A stretch of DNA of 64,000 bases. Source: Hevea brasiliensis (taxonomy: Eukaryota > Streptophyta > Magnoliopsida > Malpighiales > Euphorbiaceae). Numbering within the stretch: position 1 is the stretch's first letter; every line of letters begins with the position of its first letter. Location: the NCBI RefSeq assembly GCF_030052815.1, contig NC_079495.1, forward strand, positions 49,577,043 to 49,641,042. The letters run 5' to 3'. The position numbers and the translations under genes were made by a program. A model generated the notes under the pieces. That model saw nothing but the letters and a program-made list of their open reading frames with translations, was not told the DNA's origin and ran no database searches. Positions 12,437 through 24,777 of this stretch are shown here, piece after piece.

Positions 12437-13093
12437 CTACATCCAAAGTTTCTGCTCTTTCTCCTTGGCGCATAGTGACGCTCTGACTGGTGCGCTACTA
12501 TATTCGGGTTGATTCACTGTGTTATGGTTGTGAGGAGTACCAACTCTATTTCTATCTCGACTCTGACCGAATGTCTGTGAACTCTGGAGAGCAGATCTAG
12601 GTGCTCTAGTACAATCTCTAGCGAAATGTCCATGTTCACTGCAATTGTAGTAGGCTCTAGTGGCCTTACGACAAATACCCCTATGTAGTTTGCCACAAAA
12701 GTTGCAGATGCGAGGAGGATATGAACTTCTAGTTGTTCGACGACTAGACCTTGGTGGCCTCTGCCCTAAAGATCTGCCTCTATCAGATCCATAACCACTA
12801 GGCTCTCCTGTGTTCTTCCTTTTTTCCAATTTACTATTTGAGCTCTGACTCATAGGTCTCTCCCTCTTCTCTATTTCATGCTGCCCTTGTGGGGTTTGGG
12901 TTGGTACTTAGGCTTGGGCTGACAAATTATCAACCATTTGTTGAAAGAAAGTGGCTATTTGCTGGGCCATTTGTGTAGTAATTTGTACAGACGGGGCTGG
13001 TAAAGTTGGGCTTCCGACTCTCTGAGGGGCTGGGGCCTCACCTTGTACTTCCACCGTCACAGACTGTTCTATTGTCTCATTCTTCTCTTCCAT
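12437..13093 (-). pseudogene. T1 gag remnant, Tekay-like, zinc knuckle only
   Basis: The Gag nucleocapsid protein would coat element RNA in cytoplasmic particles. The frame starting at 13093 gives an acidic, proline-rich N-terminus ending in AQQIATFFQQMVDNLSAQA and then a stop at 12908. T4 has the equivalent FAQQMAAMFQQMAGN. A second frame (12853-12437) carries C-x2-C-G-K-x-H-x-G-x-C followed by a CCHC knuckle whose first cysteine is replaced by tyrosine (YYNCSEHGHFARDC). The central retrotransposon-gag domain, present in T4 as DPLEAEQWLERMERVF, is missing between the two. The gene is therefore internally deleted and cannot make a normal Gag. Confidence 0.75.
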
Positions 13094-13261
13094 ATCTTTT
13101 CATAGGATTTTCTATTTCCTGTACAACCAACACAAGGAGATTTCTCTCCATTAGTTCATATTTATGATGCAAATGTACTATATGTATCAAACATTTGAGC
13201 AGTTGTATTTACCGACAAAAAGATTTCAAATTCATAGTTTAAAATTTACTTTAAAACCATT

Positions 13262-13273
13262 GCTCTGATGCCA
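13262..13273 (-). other. T1 primer-binding site
   Basis: On the minus strand TGGCATCAGAGC lies 7 bases after the LTR terminus GTGTGACA. It differs by one base from the usual plant initiator tRNA-Met site TGGTATCAGAGC. This fixes the strand of the element and shows that the LTR ends at 13281. Confidence 0.85.
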
Positions 13274-13280
13274 CTAAACA

Positions 13281-14827
13281 TGTCACACCCTACTCCTCTG
13301 TAAGATGTAATATGATCCCGTAGTACACCTAATGAATTACCATACTTCGCCAACCTGTAACTCATTAAATATACTACAAGGGATTTTAAAACAATTTTCG
13401 TGAAATTAAATAGTGGTGGGAACGTTGAATATTTCTTAAAAAGCCTTTAAGTGAAATTTTGGTCATGGATAAAATCATCGATTAAAATCTGGTATTACAA
13501 AAAATTTTCAAAATTTTAGCAAAGTGCCGGCTGTATTTTGAGAAAACAGTTCTTCAAACCTGAAAAGGAAAACACTCCCAATATGTTTTCTCAAATATAA
13601 CTCCAATAAATTTCATTTCATCTCACAATTCAATCTCAATAATCAAATCAATTCATTTTCAAACCAACCTCATCATAAAAGAAACATTTCATTGATTGCA
13701 AGACTAAAAAAAATTAATATTACAAAACTATATAGGTAAATAAAATCTCAAATTTATATTGCAATAATTTGCATTTAATTACATACCAAAATATTTTACA
13801 AGAGTTTTTATATAACTGCTCAAATAATTTACATACATATTATTACATGCATACATCAAACCTTTGTGCAAGGGTATACCTATGATATACCTGGAACTTA
13901 TTTGAATATGTCTTCAAGGCGCAGCTATAGGAATTCTCTCTCAATTGCTCTATCCTTACTTTCACCTGCGACAGCATACAAAGCTATCGCTGAGTGGTGA
14001 ACTCAGTGGTGCACAACTATAACATAAAACATAGTACAATATACCTTAGCAAAATTACAGTAACTAATTTGGAAATCTAGATACACATCAAATTCCAAAA
14101 ATCAAAATATTCATTGCCAATAATATAAATCATTTGTATAAAATGACTTTGATCTCGAAATTCAATTTATCAAATCACAACTAAACATTTAAGGTAATTC
14201 CAGCAATTTATGGAAATAAAGATTAATTCCAATAAAATCAATTTTGCATAAATCCCATTTGAAATCGAAATTCTTTACTATTCAAAAACCATTCTTTATC
14301 TCACTAACTATGCAAGACTAATCCGAAAGGGCCATCTCCGGGGTGATTCTAACTCCCTATGGTCGGGGAGGTCGAATCATCGTGCACAGTACACACCACA
14401 ATAATGAAAATTCCAAAAGGGCCATAACAAAAAAACTTAGATCTAACCTCTAATAAGAGGAGAATATAAGCCTGTGCACGTACCATGATAATCAAAACAA
14501 AGCTGACTCCATTGTCTCCTCAACAAATGAGAGAGACGGGTAATAACCTAATCAAGCATCTATAGTGAGATATAAAACAATATCATGAATCTCTTTATCC
14601 TTTTTATGAGCATAAATCACAACACAATTTGATTCAAAGTCAATTCTAATATCCAATAATTTTTATACTCATCACAATTCAAAATATAAATTTGCATTTT
14701 TCCATGCAAATTGCCCATCACAATTCAAAACATATTCTATCACAATTTTCCAAAACATAATTTATTCAATCCACAACAATGCTTAATACTTGTTGAAATA
14801 CCATTTCACAAAGCTAAATTCATACAT
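13281..14827 (-). mobile_element. T1 5' LTR, distal part
   Basis: This is the last 1.5 kb of the T1 5' LTR on the minus strand, ending GGGTGTGACA at 13281 next to the primer site. It contains CTCAGCGATAGC (about 13980) and a single GACCTCCCCGACC unit (about 14350-14375). It is separated from the first part of the same LTR (25322-28200) by the T4 insertion. When joined, the LTR is about 4.4 kb. Confidence 0.85.
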
Positions 14828-16178
14828 TGTCACACCCTACACCTCCGTAAGATGTAACATGATCCCATAGTACACCTAATGAATTACCGTACTTCGCCTA
14901 CCAGTAACCCATTAAATACACTACAAGGAATTTTAAACAATTTCTTACTTCTTTTTAAAGTGGTGAGCACTTTTGACAGGTTTTAAAATTCTTTTAACTA
15001 AAGTGAAACCAAATAACAAATCTGAAGTATCAGTAATTTCTGTAAAAATTTCAGCAGAGTGCCATTTGTATTTTGAGCAAAACAGTTCTTAAAAAACATG
15101 TAGAAAACACTTCCAATATTTTTGTTGCAGTCCTATACTCAAATATGGCTCAACACAAATCAATTTTCTCAAACATAAGTCAAACTCAATTCAACATTAC
15201 TTTCAGTAGTTTCAAAAATAGAATGCAAAATGACTAAGTATTTCAAAGCTGAGATAAGAAAATTATAGTACAGTATTTTTATAGGCCAAAATAATTTATA
15301 ATTTTATTTTATAACTGCTCAAGACCAAGTACAATATATACATACAGTTCACATACATTACAATAATATTTACAAGGAAGTGGTCTACTCAATATACCTG
15401 GTAAAATCCCAAAGCAAAGTTACAAGCAGCCTACTCTCTTATCTTTATCTGTCTACTCTACACAAGAATGAAAAGCTATTCTTTGAGTAAAATTTACTCA
15501 GTGGTGCATAATAAAAATTTAAAATGTAGTATATAAAACATTTATTAACAATTCACAATTCAAATGATTCACAATTTCATGTCACAATTTTCAAAGCTCA
15601 TATAACACAAATTTGATCAAACAATTGAATAATACAGTGTTGCCAATCAATAACACAACTTAGGTCATGACACAAACTTTTCCGAACATGCCGTGTTGTA
15701 CACCACGACAAGGCAAACTCACCCACTAATCAAAATCAATGAGGGAGGTGGCTAGCTAGCTAATGAGAACTCATCCATACTTACCTCAGACTGGCAAGTC
15801 AAAGAGGGAGGAATATAGTCATACTCACCCCATAAATGGAGGAGGAATATAGTGTACCTATCAGAGCACTTGCAGGCGTTACGTATCGCTGTCCCTGCAA
15901 GCTCCTGGGCAGAGAGTCACGCTTCGCCACAGTTCATGCATGAGAGTTCCCAAGAATCGTAGGCGTTACATATCGCCGTCCCTACTTTGCTCTGATACCA
16001 CTAAACACATTTTATCTCAAAATTTCCATTTACAAAGTAGGCAACACAATAATTCTCAAATAAAATTCCCAAAGCCAAAACAATCATAAATTATTCATAA
16101 CTTATTTCTCCAAATAAAGTTTCTAGTAAAAGCAGTGACTATAAAAAGTATTATGCACAGACCTTGGATGAGTCGCCT
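14828..16178 (-). mobile_element. T4 LTR, terminal part
   Basis: The end of a minus-strand Tekay-like LTR lies at 14828 (TGTCACACCC on the plus strand). T4 is flanked by TACAT (14823-14827) and TATAT (25322-25326), a 4-of-5 target duplication in T1 sequence that continues uninterrupted in the T1 3' LTR near 8310-8330. The segment resembles T2 (4320-4860 and 4930-5150) but contains a 155-bp foreign block at 15854-16008. It is cut at 16178 by solo LTR S1. Confidence 0.8.
15854..16008 (-). other. Filler block with an ectopic primer-binding site inside an LTR
   Basis: This block replaces about 60 bp of the LTR seen in T2 (from about 4870). On the minus strand it begins TGTTTAGTGGTATCAGAGC, which is the 7-nt spacer plus tRNA-Met primer site that normally follows an LTR. 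Its other end carries GTGCTCTGATAGGTAC, so the ends form an imperfect inverted pair around CTCTGATA. A 22-bp motif containing GCGATAYGTAACGCC occurs twice, at 15874-15895 and 15961-15982. It looks like a captured leader fragment of a related element. Confidence 0.6.
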
Positions 16179-19100
16179 TGTGACACCCCTTACCCGACTA
16201 CAGTGTAGCCGAGCAAGTTATGCCACTCAGTGTGCCGGAGCACTCTATTTTATCTGATTTCATTACAATCCTTGATTTATTTATTCAAAAACTTTATTGA
16301 AGATTTAGGCTATTTTTACTTTTATCAAAATCTAACTAAATTGGAAATTTCAAAAATTTTAACGATAATCCGACAAAGTGTCGGCTGTAATTTGGACTAA
16401 CAGTTCTTCTGAACCTGCAAAAGACAATTTCAATATATACTCAATTTCTCAAACTTAATAGTCTCAAAAATTTTCAAACATAATGTATCTCAATACAGTA
16501 TTCAGATTTCTCAGAAATCTCATTAGATTTTCAATATCTCAATATTCACAAGTATAATCTCATTATAACTCAAATTCAATTCACATACTAAAATACTTAC
16601 TTTGAATAGCTTCCATAATTCATAGGTTAATTACATGAGTTTATTTTGTACAAGATATACAAATAATTTACAATGTGCTAGGAATGAACAATATACATAA
16701 CATGTATAAAATGAGCCCTATCTACATTCATTGCTGAGGAGGTGACAATCTTGAACTCTTCTGACACTTCTGCAGATCTGGACTCCAAAAATCTCGGTAA
16801 ACATCTTGGTTTTACCTTCAGTACCTGTGCGAGGAAGCAATTCCATCGCGCTAAGCATTTCTGCTTAGTGGTGCAATAATATAACCAGAAATAATATATA
16901 CAAGTAAAGAAAGAAATAAATGATAATTCAGATACTCAGAGTCAATTTAATTTGGTATGGTATTTCTAGTATCAACGATCTTATATACTAGTTTGTTCCT
17001 CTTTGGAAGTGCTTAGTTTATAACTTTTCAGTAATACTAGCAGGTATATAATTTATTCTATCTATTGTATTTCAAGTCCTGCAGTTCTGCTATTTATATA
17101 TTTGTTATTTTTCTTTTGCTTATCTCTTTTGCTTTTTCTTTCAATTCTTAATTTAATTGTATCGATTTTCATTATACTTAACTTAACTTAGTCTGAATTG
17201 AATAATACTTTAATTGACGCCCAAGTAACCTATACTAGACGCATCGGATCGATAACCGGTCGTTGGCACTGGACACCGCGGTGCCTCGGGCCGTCATACC
17301 ATGGGACGCAGAACGTCAACCATGTATGCAGTCAGTATGGCTAAAAAGCCATGATATCACATAATCGGGCATAAAAGCCATGAATACGGGCATAAAAGCC
17401 ATGAATATGGGCATAAAGCCATGAATACAGGCATAAAGCCTTTCGCAGTACTGCTAAAACAATACCCTATTGGCATGCCAAACTATCCAAACTAATCTTG
17501 TTAGGTATACTAGGGCATTTGATATTTTAAAATGTTAATATATTGTGCTTTATGACTTCATTTTTTTCATGATAAATTTCAATCATAATTCATACATTCA
17601 TTTGATCATTTATATGATCACAATTCACATCAATTATTCTTTTATACCACTGTACTCAAAATACTTCTCCTCTTTACAATAATGAGAACTAATGTCTCAT
17701 TCATACATTAATATGGTTTATTTATCCATTCATTATGTTATTCATATTGATCACAATTCTAAACAATGGTTCACATGTACCATTGTATTCAAAACATTTT
17801 TCCTTTCTCATTTATACATTCAAGAATCTACTTATGTAATTACAAATTTTATATTTCAAGTTTTGGTGTCACTATTCACCTCATTGGTCAACAAAAATGT
17901 TGACTTTTGCATAGACAATAGGTACATTGGTTTTAACACTCCCGATGTACCACATTTTGCATTTAAAACTTGTTGGAATCAATTACCAAATCCATTTCCA
18001 AGCTTATTTCAAGTTTTCATGTCACTATTCACTTCATTAGTCAACTAAAATGTTGACTTTTGCATAGAAAATATGTACATTGACTTTGGCACTTCAAACA
18101 TACTACATTTTTCATTTAAAACTTGTTGGTTTTGGTCACTTTCTCAAAGCTTAGGTCATTTTGGCAAAATTGCCAATTTTCGGTTTTGATGCTCCGAAGT
18201 TGCACTGTTTCATTGGTCAATTTACTGTTGGAATTTGATAAAACTTCCTTCATAGAAAATGTTCCTTATTTTGTCTAGTTGAATTTCTTTTTTTGAATCA
18301 CTCCATTTGGAGTTTTGTAGCTCAAGTTATGGCCAAAATAAGTTTACTGTTCACGTGCACTGTTCATGCTGCTATCATGGGTTCTGGCAGATTTTGATCC
18401 AACTTTGGTCAGTAATTTGATCAAGTTAAGTTCCTAATTTGGTCTAACTTTCTTCATATGAAATGTTCTACTATGCCTTAGGTTTCCATCGGTTCAAGAA
18501 TCACCTAAATCCGAGTTTTCTAGAGAGAGTTATAGTCCTCCAAACATTGTTGCTCAAATGAAAATTCTGGAAATCTCAGTACAGTAAACTTCACTTTGCT
18601 CAATGATTTGATTTGGTTCTGGTCATAATTTGGGGTAGGTTTCTTCATGAAAGTTGTTTTTCTATGTCTTAACTTGTTGCTGTAAAAATTTCAGGTCAAT
18701 TGACCAAATCTACAGTGAGTTATGGCCAAATGAACAGTTACTGTTCATTTGGTCATTTCTGCAGGTGCTGTTGCAGGGTGTCCGGATTGGGGCCAACTTT
18801 TGGTCCTCTTGCTTTGGTCTTTTGGGCATAGTTTCTTCAGCAAAAATGTGCCATTATAAGCCTAGTTTCAATTCCAATTGGCCAAACATCAATTGGACTA
18901 ACACAGCCCAAGTTATGGCAGTCCAAGTGGACTGAATTTTTAGTCACTCTGCTGCACTAACAAGGCAGCCTACACATTCACTTGGCTATACTATTTTTCA
19001 GTCCAATTCATGGTCAACATACCTAAAATGGTCACTAATTGACCCTTATAATGTTCTTTCACAATTTCATAAGCTAAATCCAAATTTCACTTCTCAAAAC

Positions 19101-20200
19101 CCTAGCTTCCAATCCATGAATCATGCAACACATCCCAATTAAGGTCATCAATCATTCATATGTCACTATCTAAGCTTGTATTTAGGTTTTAGCCCAATAA
19201 AACTCATCAATTCCTCATCCTATAAGTGCTGGCCAAAATTTGCTTCTCAATTTCACACATGATTTTCTTCAATTTCTTAATTATTTATTCATATTCAAAC
19301 TAAATTTCGATAAGTAAACAAGATTAGGAAGTTAATATGCACTAACCTTATTTGATAAAATTCCCAACTTGTTAAACCTTCACTTTCTTTCCTCTTCTTG
19401 GCTGCCAAAAGCTTCCCCAAGAGGTATGGACAAGTTTTGATGAAGGTGACTTAGGGTTTAGTAGTGGAAATTCATGGGAAAAATGAAAGTGATGAAAGAA
19501 ACTTCTATGGAGGCTATGGAGAAGAGAGTCACGTATTGGAGGAAGAAGAAGAAGAAGAGAAGATTTATTTTGGTCCATTTTGACTCTTTTAAGTGTTTTA
19601 AGAATGCTTATTAACTTGTGATTGGTTGGGATTAAGTGAGTGACATCATGTGATGTCATTATCTTTAATTTTCTTTATTTTCTTTTCTTTTCTTTTCTAC
19701 TAGCTTCAAATTAATTTTTCATCAACATTAATTCATATTTTATGTCATAATAATTATTTACTCAACTGGACAAGTCGGCCAAAAATCGTCTCTGAAGGCG
19801 AAATGACCAAAATGCCCTCCGTTTGGCTTAACGGGTCAAAATTGTCTGTACCGATTGAAAATTTTTTCTAAATATTTTCTTGGCATTCTAATGCCATGGG
19901 AACCTCAATGACCCTTCTCTTGAGCCCCAAAAATTATTTTATGAATTTTTTCCCGGGTCTAGGGCTCCTCGTTGCGAGAACCGCAACTTACCTCTGGTTA
20001 CCCATCGCTTGGGCACCGGCTCGTTTGACTTAGTTGCATTTTATTTCTAAAATTTTTTCTAAATTTTTCTTATTAATATTTGAGTTAATTATGGTCCCTC
20101 ACTTTGATTTAAATATTTTTCCGGACGTTCTAGCTGTCCGGACCGACACCGGTCACCGGAACAGTAGAATGTACGGAGTTGATACCGGGAGGATGTTACA
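16179..20200 (-). mobile_element. Solo LTR S1, 4.0 kb, with target duplication CGCCT
   Basis: The block has TG...CA ends (minus strand TGTAACATCC at 20200, GGGGTGTCACA at 16179). The exact 5-bp duplication CGCCT flanks it at 16174-16178 and 20201-20205. The flanking T4 sequence reads through when the block is removed (GATGAGTCGCCT then CTTAGCCTTGAC; T1 has GATGAGTCGCCTCTTGGCCTTGAC). No primer site, gag or pol lies inside. The GTTAAACGAGC block appears as GTCAAACGAGC near 20018, and the donor-like motif as AAGGTTAGTGC near 19345. It belongs to the same family as S2. Confidence 0.88.
17367..17440. repeat. Short 20-21 bp tandem repeat in S1
   Basis: Three and a half units of GGGCATAAAAGCCATGAATA type run head to tail. 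S2 has one related GGCATAAAAGCC at 30702-30713. Confidence 0.85.
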
Positions 20201-21650
20201 CGCCTCTTAGCCTTGACTTAATGTTCCTTATGCTCTTCAATATCCTTTTCAACTTAAACACACAATTTAAAGTGTTTCAGTACTCAGTTAAATTGTTTCT
20301 AATCATATGGTTCTATAATTAAATTTTATTGATATTACTCCTTTCATTAGTCAACCTATAATGTTGACCTTTAATGCACACTAGGTGAATTAATTTTAAT
20401 GTTACCAATATGTCACATTTTATAGTCCTCAAGTGTTAGTATATGTTACCAATTTCATTTTTAAGTGTATTGCATTTTATTGCAATTTATCAAATTTTGG
20501 TATGCTGTTTTGACCTAGCCGGATGACCTAGTTTCCTCAGTTTTTGGGTTTTAGTTAGAATTACAAACTTGTAGGTCTATGTCTTAGTGAACTTTAGCCA
20601 CAAATTTTAGGTCATTTGGAGTTTACTAGACCAAGTTATGGTCATTTTACTATTGTTGGACAAATTACACTAAAATGGCAAACTTAGGTCATTTTTAGGT
20701 CATTTCTGATTCTGGCAGTTTTTATACCTGAAATTGTGCAAGAAATTTGACTTACCTATGGTCATTTATGGGCTTTGATGTCTTCATAAGAGTTGTAGCT
20801 CTATATCTAAGCTTTCCATGGTATAAATTTCAGGTCATTTGGACCTGTTTTGAGTGAGTTATGGACAAAATACTGACTATTGTTCAAATGGTCAATTTTC
20901 AGGTTTGCAAAGTCACCAGTCCAGATTTGGTCAATCTTCATGTCACTTTCTGGACAGAATTTAGGCATGCTTCCAACATGAAAGTTGGCACATTTTGTGC
21001 CTAGTTTTACCTCCAATTGGCCTCATACCAATTGGGGTCACACATTTATGGTTATAAGCTAAATTGTATACTGCCCTTTACACTTTCCTCAAACACAAAT
21101 CACATATACATTCAACTTGCCAAATTTAAACTTCTCATACCAATTCTGATTTGGTATGGTACCAAATCCATTCCTCACTTCACATTATAGTTAGTTTGGG
21201 CAGTATATAACCAATTGAGAATACACCAATTACAATTCCAATTCACCAAATCCAATTCTAATAATATATACACATAATCACTTCTAACCATAACATACAA
21301 CTTCACCACTAATTTACATACACATTTAGCAATCTTTAAGACCACAATGCATCAAACAACTTCATGAATTCCAGCATTCTTCAAGAAGTTAACAAGCTGC
21401 TAAATTCAACATTGCACAATCCTTCAAAATCTACTTCAAAATTCTAACTCTAAACATCAATTCCCCACTTACACATAACATCATAACCTAATTAACTTCA
21501 TTACCTACCAATTACATGTAAAAAGAAATCAAGCTCCTTCAATATCCATGGCTACCAAAAGTTACAACCAATAATTACTCAAGTAATTCTTTTAATTTTT
21601 CAACCAAAATACTACCCACAACCTCAACACAAGTTTTAATTAGGCAAGGG
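20201..21650 (-). mobile_element. T4 LTR, middle part
   Basis: The minus-strand LTR resumes after S1, starting with the second CGCCT copy. It carries the hairpin at 21011-21037 and continues to the sequence just downstream of the donor-like motif. At 21651 it meets a 17-bp inverted repeat and the sequence flips to plus-strand gag. Confidence 0.8.
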
Positions 21651-21656
21651 AAGAAA

Positions 21657-22793
21657 ATGGACACTTATGAAGCCCCAACTCTTCACAATGTGAGTGGATC
21701 AGCTACACCAGCCCCCTTAGTACCGCAGTTCCCTGCTCAATTTGCTCAGCAGATGGCTGCAATGTTCCAACAAATGGCTGGTAACATGCCTACTTAAGCC
21801 CCACTACAGACACTAGTAGTACAACCACAGCCTTCAGCTAGGCAGTACGACAAGCTGATTAAGTATGGGGCCACTGAGTTCAAGGGGACAGTGGATCCGC
21901 TAGAGGCAGAACAATGGTTGGAAAGGATGGAAAGAGTTTTTAGGAAGTTGCACTGCACTTATGAGCTGAAGTTTGAATACTCAGTCTTACTTCTACAGGG
22001 AGATGCATATGACTGGTGGAAAACCATTTCCCACAGTTTGGTGGAACCCCCAGTGCTGACATGGGATGACTTTCTAAGAGAGTTTAGACAAAAATATGTC
22101 CCAGATGCCTATGTGGACCAGAAGCTACAGGAATTCTTAAGCCTGAAGCGAAGGAACAGAACAGTGGCAGAATATGAGAGAAAGTTCTCTCGATTGAGTC
22201 ATTATGCAGGAAGCTTGCTTACCACTCCTAGAGACAGATGTAAACGTTTTGAGGCCAGGTTAAGGCCTAGTCTAAGAATGTAAGTTGTGGGGTTTCGACA
22301 CTAGAATTTCTCAGAGCTAATATCGCAAGCCCTGGAACTGGAAAGAATTGAAAATGAAGAAACAGTTGAAAAGGGTACAGAAGAAAAAGAGAAAATTAGA
22401 AAGACTACTGATCAAGTTCCTAATAGTGGATCAAAAAAGAGAAAGCACTTTTGAGGATCTAGCTCATGCGAATCGAGTAGAGATAGATCTTTTGGACAAA
22501 AACCACCCCGATCGGATCAGCAAACTCAGCAGAAACCCAGAAATGCGTTGTCGGATCGACTTTGTGAAACTTGTGGTAAACCACTTAGTGGGGTATGTTA
22601 TAGAGCCATAGGAGCATGTTTTAATTATGGAGAGACTGGTCATTTTGCTAAGGATTGTATAAATGCACGCCGTTCTGGATTATTTACTACACCAGAGGGA
22701 TCAGCCCATGTTTCTACCCCAAAGAGTTCACCATCAGTTAGTAGATGCAGAGGTAGAGGTAGGGGTAGTACACCTGGAATCAGAGCACTATGA
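21657..22793 (+). pseudogene. T4 gag, Tekay-like, broken
   Basis: Gag reads from the ATG at 21657 (MDTYEAPTL), with a TAA at 21795 after FQQMAGNMPT, where a CAA codon is likely ancestral. It continues in frame into a retrotransposon-gag domain (21891-22283) with DPLEAEQWLERMERVF and GDAYDWWKTI, typical of the Tekay/Del chromovirus family. After a stop and frameshifts, 22548-22793 encodes CETCGKPLSGVC followed by a complete CCHC knuckle (CFNYGETGHFAKDC with the second C as Y) and a basic RGRGRG tail. No protease or pol follows. Against T1 it keeps the central domain that T1 lost. It lies inside the inverted segment. Confidence 0.8.
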
Positions 22794-23881
22794 ATAAGCT
22801 AGAACAAGTGATGCTTCAGCTAGAATATACACTATATGGCAGAGGGAAGAGGCTAAGACTTCTGACATTGTTGCTGATACTTTCTCAATTTTTAACTAAG
22901 ATATATATATGTATTGTTTGACCCAGGATCTACATACTTTTACGTTAGTGCCAGCATTGTTTACCTTCCTGCTGTCCCTCGTATAAAAAAAATAAATAAA
23001 TAAATAAATTTTGATATGTTAGTGACTAGTCCTTTAGGATCAAAACTACGATAATAAGTATGATTGACATTAATTTAAAAAAAATTGTCAGTTACCTAAA
23101 AGTAAGTTACAGTAATGGAATTACTCTAGATGAGGGCAAAGATGTTACAGTTAGTAATTGTCAATGGATATTGTAATCAAAATAAGTTTCGAATATTAGT
23201 GAATTCAAGAAGGATAAAATATAAGAAAGTTTGATCTATTAGAATGTATCGTAGTAACTATACAATGTTCTTGATGTTTGTACTGTAAGCTGCAGATTAC
23301 AGTACTGACTTGAGATTATTGTGTAGAGCTACGTACTACTCGATAGTACACCAAGATGAGAATAGTTGCCAAAGGCATCTGTTTTGGTATAGTTATGCCA
23401 GGACAAAATTTTATTATTGGAAATGAGTTTTGAAATCCTACTTAGGGATTTAAAACTCAAAAGTTAGAATATCGAAAGGTTATAGTTTAGTACAAAAGGA
23501 AGTAGGTTATAGAATATTAATAGATAAAAAGAGTTGTGGAAGTAAAAAAATTTGAACAGTTGGTTCAGATGTAACAAAGAAATGTTACGAATATGAGTAA
23601 GATTATTAACTAGAATGGTCAGAGGACCAATGATTAGATAAATAATTTTAGCATGACCTCAATGGTCGTTCAATAAGGAAACATGAACCGAAATATTAGA
23701 CAGAACAATAGTAAGAGAAGATTGGTGTTATACAAATAAATTAAATGTTGTATTAGATTGTTAAAAGTCTTATACAAATTCAAAGGAAAGAAGATTATAC
23801 AATCATATAGAAAGGAGAAAATAAACGTATGACTATTGTAAGACGGCTATTGGGTAAAATTTCACGGAAAAAATTTATTTT
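22794..23881 (+). mobile_element. T4 non-coding internal tail
   Basis: About 1.1 kb lies between gag and the polypurine tract with no pol. It is homologous in reverse orientation to 11417-12436 of T1. A run of AAATAAATAAAT lies near 22985-23006. I see no open frames of note. Confidence 0.75.
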
Positions 23882-23895
23882 AAGGGGGGAAGAAT
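23882..23895 (+). other. T4 polypurine tract
   Basis: AAGGGGGGAAGAAT lies immediately before the LTR start TGTAACACCCC at 23896. It is clear evidence that this LTR reads on the plus strand at present. Confidence 0.85.
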
Positions 23896-24777
23896 TGTAA
23901 CACCCCTATATTCGGTAATGCATTCTACTGTTTCGGTGACCAGTGTCTGTCCGGACAGCTAGAATGCCTAGAATTACACTTAAATGTTAGTGAGGAGACA
24001 TGAAATAATGAAATACAATAGAGGAAAATACAAGAAAAACAAAGGAAAAATAAGAGCAATGAAATGTGACTAAGTTAAACGAGCCAAACCCGTAGTGATG
24101 GGTGACAACACCGGGAAGTTACGGCAGGGACCGTTGACTAGCCCTGGACCGCAGGGAACTCGGGGAAACATTTTCGAAACCAAATTAAAGGTCTACAAAG
24201 GTGTAATTGACATTGAAAATGTCAAAGAAAATTTAGTAAGTTAATATAAACAAAAACAAAAATTAAAGAAATCGACGGGTCAAGAAGTTAATCGGTAGCA
24301 CCGAAAAATTTGAAATGCAACCCGAAGGGAGGCATTTTAATCATTTGACACCTAGAGTTGACTTTTGACCTCAATGTCCATTAATAATAAGTGGTATTAA
24401 ATTTTAAAATGCCATGAAAATAAGAAATTGGATATATAATATAAATAGTAAAAGATTGGTGGCAAATTGCAATTAAAGGGACTTGGATTAATTTAATCAT
24501 TTAATTATCAATTAGTGCTCCACTAACCATGAATTATGGGACCTATATTAAGCAAAGTGGACAGAATTTCAATCCATCTTCAACCTTTCATATACCTAGC
24601 CGAATACATCCACCATTAAACCTCCATGGCCAAAGCTTCATCAACCTTCATGCACTCCATTTCTAGCCACCTTTCACACTAATTTCCTTCATTAATCTTT
24701 GCCTACTCAACTTGGGGAAGCTATTGGGAGCAAGAAAGGAGAGTTTTGGTGAAGATTTAGCAAGCTCCAACAAGAGG
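23896..24777 (+). mobile_element. T4 3' LTR, first 0.9 kb (within inverted segment)
   Basis: The LTR starts TGTAACACCCC after the PPT. It contains GTTAAACGAGCC (24074-24086), GGTGAC (24101), a CATGGC...CTTCATG region, and ends at the donor-like CAAGAGGTAAG (24771-24781). About 530 bp of it is mirrored by 24795-25321, so the two form a large near-palindrome with a spacer of about 360 bp. Confidence 0.8.

Noticed and set aside
15854..16008. Possible tRNA-derived gene, because of the TATCAGAGC/GCTCTGATA sequences
   Set aside because: The matches are only to the primer-binding complement of tRNA-Met. No cloverleaf with A and B boxes can be formed.
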